The notes under the pieces: generated by a model | The model's input: only the letters and a program-made list of their open reading frames with translations | The model's database searches: none | What the model was told of the DNA's origin: nothing | Source of the DNA: Desulfomicrobiaceae bacterium | Lineage (GTDB): Bacteria > Desulfobacterota > Desulfovibrionia > Desulfovibrionales > Desulfomicrobiaceae | Assembly: GCA_003530935.1 (NCBI GenBank) | Contig: DPEO01000014.1 | Location: 11,516-21,484, forward strand | Direction: 5' to 3' | Length of the DNA stretch: 9,969 nt | Program-made: the position numbers and the translations under genes | Shown here: positions 5,808 to 9,969 of the stretch, in pieces | Layout of the letters: each line of letters begins with the position of its first letter | Numbering within the stretch: the stretch's first letter is position 1

Positions 5808-6833
5808 ATGCACCGTTTCTCTGCGCTCCTGCTGGCCATTGTGCTGCTCGCCATGCCCGCATCTCTCTGGGCGACCGCCGACGGCGAAGGAAGTTCCCCG
5901 GCCATGGCCCTGCAGCGTCTTCAGGAAGGCAATGCCCGTTTTCAGGAGGGCCGCAGCCTCCATCCCAACCTGGATACCGCCCGCCGCCTGGTCACCTCGA
6001 CCCTCGGGCAAAAACCCTTTGCCACGGTCCTTGCCTGCTCGGATTCCCGAGTACCTGTGGAGATCGTGTTCGATCAGGGCATTGGGGACATTTTCACCAT
6101 CAAGGTTGCAGGCAACGTGGCGGACACCGATGAGATCGGCTCCATGGAATACGGCGTGGACCACCTGGGCACCCCGGTGCTCGTCGTCCTGGGCCACACC
6201 CATTGTGGCGCGGTCACCGCAGTGACCACGGGGGCGGAAGTGCACGGCTCCATCCCGCAGTTGGTAGACAACATCATCCCTGCCCTGGAAGCCACCCGCC
6301 ATGCCCATCCGGAACTGGAAGGAAACGCCCTCATCGACGCGGTCATCGAGGCCAATGTGTGGCAGACTATCGAGGATATCTTCAAACGCAGCCCAGCCAT
6401 CGCCAAGCGCGCGGCCCAGGGGAAAACCGCGGTGGTAGGCGCCATCTATGACATCACTTCGGGGCAGGTGCGCTTTTTGGGAGAACACCCCAACCAGGCG
6501 GCACTGCTCGCTGCCGTGCCTGCGGATCCCCATGGCGGTGGTGACGCGCACGCGGCGGACACCCAGGAGCACGCTGCTGCTCCGCATCAGAAAGAAACCA
6601 TGCCTACAGCTCCCGTCCAACACACGGAAAACGCCGCCGGACACGACGCCGAAGCGCCCCAGACCATGGCAGCCGCCCATGCAACGCCGACCCAAGACGC
6701 CCACGCCCCTGAAGCAGGGCACGAGGCCAAAAGCGGCGGCTTTGGCTTCTTTTCCTTTCTGCTTTTCGTGGCCGCCCTCATCGGCGTGGTCATCCTGCTG
6801 GACAAGACCATCCTGCGGCCTGAAGACAACTAA
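5808..6833 (+). CDS. Exported, membrane-anchored beta-carbonic anhydrase
   Basis: A 341-aa zinc enzyme interconverting CO2 and bicarbonate. The ATG at 5808 has AAGGAGAG 3 bases upstream; the same frame is open far upstream but only as non-coding shadow. Residues 1-22 are a Sec signal ending S-L-W-A. The beta-class domain (about 30-236) has Zn ligands C77, H130 and C133 (ACSDSRVP and GHTHCGAV), the D79/R81 dyad, and the blocks I-F-T-I-K-V-A-G-N-V and S-M-E-Y-G-V. Residues 240-306 form a His/Ala/Pro/Glu-rich linker with nine His, then 310-332 is a hydrophobic helix (FSFLLFVAALIGVVILL) with a short charged tail. I infer a catalytic domain in the periplasm held to the inner membrane by the C-terminal helix. 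Many bacterial beta enzymes are cytoplasmic and lack both additions. The gene is followed at once by a strong terminator. Confidence 0.9.
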   Translation: MHRFSALLLAIVLLAMPASLWATADGEGSSPAMALQRLQEGNARFQEGRSLHPNLDTARRLVTSTLGQKPFATVLACSDSRVPVEIVFDQGIGDIFTIKVAGNVADTDEIGSMEYGVDHLGTPVLVVLGHTHCGAVTAVTTGAEVHGSIPQLVDNIIPALEATRHAHPELEGNALIDAVIEANVWQTIEDIFKRSPAIAKRAAQGKTAVVGAIYDITSGQVRFLGEHPNQAALLAAVPADPHGGGDAHAADTQEHAAAPHQKETMPTAPVQHTENAAGHDAEAPQTMAAAHATPTQDAHAPEAGHEAKSGGFGFFSFLLFVAALIGVVILLDKTILRPEDN

Positions 6834-6852
6834 CACCCCCGCACCAAAGCTT

Positions 6853-6890
6853 CCCCGACGGCCGGCCCTCTCCGACCGTCGGGGTTTTTT
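6853..6890 (+). terminator. Strong rho-independent terminator after the carbonic anhydrase gene
   Basis: CCCCGACGG (6853-6861) pairs perfectly with CCGTCGGGG (6876-6884) around a 14-base loop and is followed by six Ts. It lies between the convergent carbonic anhydrase and trpB genes. On the minus strand the hairpin is followed by AAGC rather than a T run, so it acts mainly on the plus strand. Confidence 0.9.
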
Positions 6891-6896
6891 ATTGGC

Positions 6897-8096
6897 TCAC
6901 AGGGATGGAATGCGGAGTTCTCCCTGGCGCACCAAGCGCTCCACCTGCTCCACATCCTTGTCGCCGCGCCCCGACAGATTGACCACCAAGGCCGCGTCCC
7001 CAGGCAGAGTCGGCGCCAGGGCCACGGCATGGGCAAGGGCGTGGGAGGACTCCAGGGCAGGGATGATCCCCTCCAAACGCGAGAGCAGGAAAAAGGCGTC
7101 CACGGCTTCCTGATCGCTGGCATACACGTACTGCGCTCGCCCCGAATCCTTGAGGAAGGCGTGTTCCGGCCCCACGCTGGGGTAATCCAGGCCGGCAGAG
7201 ATGGAGTACACCTCCGCAGGCGCCCCCGCTGCGTCCTTCAGCATGTAGGAATGGAATCCATGCATGGTGCCCGGCTCGCCCAAACACAGAGTCGCCGCAT
7301 GCTGCCCGTACTCCAGGCCGCGGCCCGCAGGCTCGACGCCGATGAGCCGGACCTCCGCATCATCCATGAACCCGGAAAACAGTCCAATGGCATTGGAGCC
7401 GCCGCCCACACAGGCAATGCAGGCGTAAGGCAAGCGGCCTTCGTGCGCGAGGATCTGCTCCCGAGCCTCGCGCCCCACCACGGCCTGGAACTCGCGCACC
7501 ATGATGGGATAGGGATGCGGACCCACGGCAGAGCCCAAAAGATAGAACGCATCGCCTTCCCGCACCCAGGCCTCGATGGCCTCGTCCACGGCCTCCTTGA
7601 GGGTTTTCTGCCCGCTTTGGGCCGCCACCACCCGGGCCCCCATCATCTCCATGCGGAAGACATTGAGGCGCTGCCGCTCCACATCCACCGCGCCCATGTA
7701 AATGGTACATTCCATGCCCATGAGGGCAGCCGTCGCAGCCGTGGCCACTCCATGTTGTCCGGCGCCAGTCTCCGCAATGATCTTCTTTTTCCCCATACGC
7801 TTTGCAAGCAAGATCTGCCCGAGCGTGTTGTTGATTTTATGGGCACCCAAGTGATTCAAATCTTCCCGCTTCAGATATATTTTTGCGCCGCCAAGATGAT
7901 TGGTCAGATTTGCACAAAAATATAAAGGATTTGGCCTTCCGACGTACTCGCGCAGATAATATTCGTACTCCGCAAGAAAATCTGGATCATTGCGATATTT
8001 TTGAAACGCATGATCCAACTCATCCAGCATGGACTTCACTGGCTCTGGGACGAATTGCCCGCCGTAAGGTCCAAAAAACCCAGAAAACTGATGCAT
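6897..8096 (-). CDS. trpB: Tryptophan synthase beta chain
   Basis: A 399-aa PLP enzyme that condenses indole with L-serine to give L-tryptophan, normally in an alpha2-beta2 complex with TrpA. Length and residue numbering match the classical TrpB1 type: PLP lysine K87 (HLGAHKINN), catalytic E109 (AETGAGQHG), phosphate loop GGGSNA (231-236), D304 (GLDYPSVGPEH) and LSGRGDKD near the end (S375). The N-terminus F-F-G-P-Y-G-G-Q-F-V-P-E is also typical. The ATG at 8096 is preceded by AAGGAGGT with 4 bases between. No trpA or other trp gene follows: the next gene downstream is convergent. Just upstream is a Trp-codon attenuator (8115-8250), so the gene is a one-gene tryptophan-controlled unit. It may be a second trpB in a genome with a separate trp operon. 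Confidence 0.97.
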   Translation of the reverse strand: MHQFSGFFGPYGGQFVPEPVKSMLDELDHAFQKYRNDPDFLAEYEYYLREYVGRPNPLYFCANLTNHLGGAKIYLKREDLNHLGAHKINNTLGQILLAKRMGKKKIIAETGAGQHGVATAATAALMGMECTIYMGAVDVERQRLNVFRMEMMGARVVAAQSGQKTLKEAVDEAIEAWVREGDAFYLLGSAVGPHPYPIMVREFQAVVGREAREQILAHEGRLPYACIACVGGGSNAIGLFSGFMDDAEVRLIGVEPAGRGLEYGQHAATLCLGEPGTMHGFHSYMLKDAAGAPAEVYSISAGLDYPSVGPEHAFLKDSGRAQYVYASDQEAVDAFFLLSRLEGIIPALESSHALAHAVALAPTLPGDAALVVNLSGRGDKDVEQVERLVRQGELRIPSL

Positions 8097-8114
8097 ATCG
8101 ACCTCCTTGAATAC

Positions 8115-8149
8115 AAAAAGCCGCGGTCAGAATCATTCTGCCGCGGCTT
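8115..8149 (-). terminator. trp attenuator terminator hairpin
   Basis: On the minus strand AAGCCGCGG pairs with CCGCGGCTT, and the stem continues inward as CAGAA/TTCTG around a 3-base loop with a single bulged base; a run of five Ts follows. It ends only 18 bases before the trpB ATG and lies between the Trp leader peptide and trpB, so it is an intrinsic terminator inside the leader rather than the end of another gene. Confidence 0.88.
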
Positions 8150-8178
8150 GGGTGTGCGATGTATATCGCCTCTACGAG

Positions 8179-8250
8179 TCAACGCCCTCCCCCGGCACAC
8201 TGCGTGTGCCGCCACCACAACCAAGAAATGGGGCAAGTTGCGTTGAACAT
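8179..8250 (-). CDS. trpL: trp leader peptide, 23 aa
   Basis: The 23-codon frame ATG...TGA reads M-F-N-A-T-C-P-I-S-W-L-W-W-R-H-T-Q-C-A-G-G-G-R. Three Trp codons fall within four positions (10, 12, 13), extremely unlikely by chance directly before trpB. When charged tRNA-Trp is scarce the ribosome would stall here and disturb the following hairpin (8193-8211); when Trp is plentiful it runs to the stop and the terminator forms. I see no good Shine-Dalgarno sequence before this ATG, so the start is less certain than the Trp cluster. Confidence 0.8.
   Translation of the reverse strand: MFNATCPISWLWWRHTQCAGGGR
8193..8211 (-). promoter_or_regulatory. Pause-type hairpin in the trp leader, with alternative pairing partners
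   Basis: CGGCACAC-GCA-GTGTGCCG forms an 8-bp stem starting right after the last Trp codon, where a stalled ribosome would cover its first arm. The freed second arm could pair with a second GCACAC copy at 8152-8157. Extended as GCCGGGG (8190-8196), it could instead pair with CCGCGGC (8140-8146) of the terminator's first arm, with 6 of 7 pairs. Either pairing could serve as antiterminator; which one forms is inference. Confidence 0.65.
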
Positions 8251-8268
8251 GAGAAGTTCGTCGCGGAA

Positions 8269-8285
8269 AAAATCGATTTTGTCAA
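8269..8285 (-). promoter_or_regulatory. Possible trp promoter/operator region
   Basis: Reading minus, a perfect TTGACA (8280-8285) runs into the 12-bp palindrome AAAATCGATTTT (8269-8280). This lies 19-35 bases ahead of the leader-peptide ATG. A -10 at 17-bp spacing is not recognisable (GACGAA), so this is a candidate -35 and operator only. Confidence 0.25.
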
Positions 8286-8388
8286 GATGCTCGGCTACGA
8301 GGCCATCGCCGCAGGGAGTGCAAGAGGAGCCCCTGTTTGAACTATGCTTTTCCAATACAGAACCACTCCAAATCTGGCATCCACGTCG

Positions 8389-9261
8389 TTACGACACCAT
8401 TTGTTGGAATACCTTGTATACAGCAGCGAAGTCTTCTTCGCCGAGGCCGTTTTTTTCAGCAATTTCAAAAAAACGCAATGCTGTCGTCGCTTCTGGAATC
8501 ATCGCTCCTGTTGTTTGCGCGGTCTGCATAACAAAACGCAAATCTTTGCTCATGTGCTTCAAAGGAAATTGTGGAGTAAACTTTTCCTCTAAAAACAAAT
8601 CGTTTTTGAGCTGGAACAATGGACAATTCAAAGCTCCAGAATACAGTACTTCCAGCATGGTTTCTTTACGCAGTCCACCTTTCTGACCGAAATGCATCAT
8701 TTCCGCCATCCCGGCCATCATCACCCCCAGAAGTAGATTGATAGTCATTTTCATCATCGAACCATGGCCCACCGGGCCGCAGTACACCACCTTTTTCCCC
8801 ATAGCCAGCAGAACATCTTCGACATCGCGCACGTCCTCTTCTTTTCCTCCAGCCAAAATAACCAACTGTCCATCTTCTGCAGGCTTTTTCGATCCAGATA
8901 CAGGTGCATCGATAAATTTGACCCCAGAGGGCTCTATCTTCTTTGCGATCTCTTTAGTGTAATCAGGAGAGACTGAACTCATGTTGATCAGATATTTTTT
9001 CTCATTGAGGCCAGAAAAGAGGCCGTTAGCCCCAAAAACAACCTGATCGATCGCTTCTGGCCCAGTCAACATCATTACAATGACATCGCTATTCTGTGCT
9101 ACCTCAAAAGGAGATTTCACCGCCTGTGCCCCATTTTCGACCAAAGGCAGTGTTTTCGATGATGTTCTATTGTATACAACTAATTCGTATCCATTTCTCA
9201 AGACATTGAAAGACATTGGCATTCCCATGATACCCAGACCAATGAAACCGACTTTACACAT
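8389..9261 (-). CDS. Beta-hydroxyacid dehydrogenase (3-hydroxyisobutyrate dehydrogenase / GLYR1 family)
   Basis: A 290-aa cytoplasmic oxidoreductase that uses NAD(P) to interconvert short beta-hydroxyacids and their semialdehydes, or to reduce glyoxylate or succinic semialdehyde. The Rossmann domain begins with G-F-I-G-L-G-I-M-G-M-P-M (5-16); N31-R32-T33 after strand 2 favours NADPH. The substrate loop is D-A-P-V-S-G-S (118-124), the catalytic lysine K171 (MMKMTINLLLG) with N175, and a late K239-D240 (LKHMSKDLRF). Length and motifs match the GLYR/HIBADH group; the natural substrate cannot be read from sequence. The gene is markedly AT-richer than its neighbours (26 of 60 G+C in 8641-8700 against 44 of 60 in 6961-7020) and uses AT-ending codons, suggesting transfer. 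The ATG at 9261 has only a weak GGGTGA site. It stands alone, upstream of the trp leader on the same strand. Confidence 0.88.
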   Translation of the reverse strand: MCKVGFIGLGIMGMPMSFNVLRNGYELVVYNRTSSKTLPLVENGAQAVKSPFEVAQNSDVIVMMLTGPEAIDQVVFGANGLFSGLNEKKYLINMSSVSPDYTKEIAKKIEPSGVKFIDAPVSGSKKPAEDGQLVILAGGKEEDVRDVEDVLLAMGKKVVYCGPVGHGSMMKMTINLLLGVMMAGMAEMMHFGQKGGLRKETMLEVLYSGALNCPLFQLKNDLFLEEKFTPQFPLKHMSKDLRFVMQTAQTTGAMIPEATTALRFFEIAEKNGLGEEDFAAVYKVFQQMVS

Positions 9262-9456
9262 GAGTCACCCATTTTATTGATTTTTTTATTCTCAACGGCT
9301 TGAAAATAATCAGATAAAAAAATACAATCTCAATGAGACACATCTTGCATACATTCGAAGATAAAAAAGCCCGGTCCGCGCTTGATGCACAAGCCCTTTC
9401 GACCACCCAGAATACTCCTCTGGACAAGGAGGGGGCACCCCTGTAGCGGCCGCGGC
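9262..9456. other. AT-rich divergent intergenic region
   Basis: These 195 bases separate the minus-strand dehydrogenase from the plus-strand rluA-type gene. The half next to the dehydrogenase (9262-9370) is strongly AT-rich and contains the inverted repeat at 9286-9309; the other half returns to host-like composition. No convincing paired -35/-10 boxes or RNA gene are seen. AAGGAGGGGG at 9426-9435 looks like a ribosome site but is 21 bases from the chosen rluA-type ATG. Confidence 0.4.
9286..9309. repeat. 24-bp inverted repeat upstream of the dehydrogenase gene
   Basis: TTATTCTCAA and TTGAAAATAA are 10-base arms with one mismatch around CGGC. The element is 25-48 bases before the dehydrogenase ATG. 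No T run follows in a way that would make a terminator, so an operator for a dimeric regulator is the more natural reading. Confidence 0.4.
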
Positions 9457-9969
9457 ATGGAACGCTTCCACCGCCGTATCCCCGTCTTGGCTGCTGGCGT
9501 AGCCGTGGACATCCTCGCCCAGGCCACAGGCCTTTCCAAATCCCGCATCAAGGATTGCATGACCAAAGGCGGGGTATGGCTGCACCCAGCAGGGCAAAAG
9601 CCGCGCCGACTGCGGCGGGCGCAGGCCATGGTGCGCCCCGGTCAGGAACTTGCAATCTGGTATGACCCGCGCCTGCTGCGATTGCAAGCACCAATGCTTT
9701 CTCCCATCATGCGCCGGGATGCCTGGAGCATCTGGGCCAAACCCCCTGGGATCCCCACTCAAGGATCCCCGTGGGGCGACCACCTGGCACTCACCCGCCT
9801 TGCGGCACAGCACTTGGGGAAGTCCGGCGAGCTCCACCCCGTGCACCGCCTGGACACCGCGGCTTCAGGCCTCGTGCTCCTGGCGCACACGGCCGCATCC
9901 ATGGCCGCCCTCTCCCGCTGGATGCAGGAGAACCGTATCACCAAGTTGAAAAAAAAAAAAAAAGGGGAA
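9457..9969 (+). CDS. RluA-family pseudouridine synthase (5' part, cut by the window end)
   Basis: The enzyme converts uridine to pseudouridine in rRNA or tRNA. From the ATG at 9457 the host-like reading frame gives 163 residues. An S4-like N-terminal stretch (about 8-72, with L-S-K-S-R-I-K-D) precedes the catalytic domain, which starts W-S-I-W-A-K-P-P-G-I-P-T (90-101) and contains the signature H130-R-L-D133 (HRLDTAASGLVLLA); D133 is the catalytic Asp. An in-frame ATG at 9385 is rejected because the extra codons include clustered AGA/AGG and look non-coding. After K163 the sequence becomes TTG, A15 and GGGGAA, where the family would continue with something like Y-L-A-L-V-x-G, so the last 24 bases are probably not genuine. 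Which RluA subfamily it belongs to cannot be said from this fragment. Confidence 0.85.
   Translation, partial: MERFHRRIPVLAAGVAVDILAQATGLSKSRIKDCMTKGGVWLHPAGQKPRRLRRAQAMVRPGQELAIWYDPRLLRLQAPMLSPIMRRDAWSIWAKPPGIPTQGSPWGDHLALTRLAAQHLGKSGELHPVHRLDTAASGLVLLAHTAASMAALSRWMQENRITKLKKKKKGE
9949..9969. other. A15 homopolymer and GGGGAA at the contig edge, probable artefact
   Basis: Fifteen consecutive As (9949-9963) followed by GGGGAA interrupt a conserved coding sequence in high-GC DNA. This is typical of a low-quality read end or an assembly break and should not be translated. Confidence 0.7.

Noticed and set aside
9361..9400. Possible minus-strand terminator at the T run read from 9367 to 9362
   Set aside because: The GGGCTT before the T run has no good complementary arm nearby; AAGC/GCTT gives only four pairs followed by mismatches.
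9310..9846. Minus-strand open frames opposite the rluA-type gene
   Set aside because: The plus strand carries the HRLD pseudouridine synthase motif. The minus frames have no domain signal.
1..9969. CRISPR array, tRNA, rRNA, insertion sequence, prophage or toxin-antitoxin pair
   Set aside because: I saw no regular repeat-spacer series, no cloverleaf or CCA-ended tRNA, no transposase and no small paired genes of that kind on either strand. The tyrosine recombinase looks like housekeeping Xer rather than a mobile-element integrase.

Overview
The window looks like chromosomal DNA of a high-GC, motile, Gram-negative bacterium. My best guess is a Desulfovibrio-like member of the Desulfobacterota. 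This rests on protein style and gene content (a CheZ-like tail, HDOD and GGDEF regulators, a stand-alone trpB, exported proteins), not on a marker gene. The right edge ends in an A15 run followed by GGGGAA inside a gene, which looks like a damaged contig end.

Layout. (1) 1-481, plus strand: the last 35 codons of a probable cheZ, then a 98-residue helical protein of unknown function with a TATAAT box in front of it. (2) 463-5468, minus strand: six tightly packed genes read right to left. They encode an exported YbgF/CpoB-type TPR protein, DprA, a 118-residue regulator-like protein, an HDOD protein, a degenerate-receiver GGDEF protein and a XerC/D-type tyrosine recombinase. Gaps range from a 32-base overlap to 10 bases, so this is almost certainly one transcript. 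Its last gene overlaps the 98-residue gene tail to tail. (3) 5564-6890, plus strand: a small CxxC...CxxC zinc-ribbon reading frame broken by an in-frame TGA, then an exported beta-carbonic anhydrase with a His-rich linker and a C-terminal membrane anchor, closed by a strong terminator. (4) 6897-8250, minus strand: a solitary trpB preceded by a Trp-rich leader peptide (W-L-W-W), a pause-type hairpin and a rho-independent terminator, which together form a classical attenuator. (5) 8389-9261, minus strand: a beta-hydroxyacid dehydrogenase gene clearly more AT-rich than everything around it, with an inverted repeat upstream. (6) 9457-9969, plus strand: the 5' part of an RluA-family pseudouridine synthase gene.

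How the parts relate. The minus-strand operon joins DNA uptake and recombination (DprA, Xer), an envelope TPR protein and three signalling proteins. The carbonic anhydrase probably handles CO2/bicarbonate exchange on the periplasmic side of the inner membrane. TrpB is controlled by charged tRNA-Trp through attenuation, although no other trp gene is in view. I see no CRISPR array, insertion sequence, prophage, tRNA or rRNA. I found no clear new multi-gene system. The items most worth a second look are the attenuator on a lone trpB, the TGA inside the zinc-ribbon gene and the anchored carbonic anhydrase.
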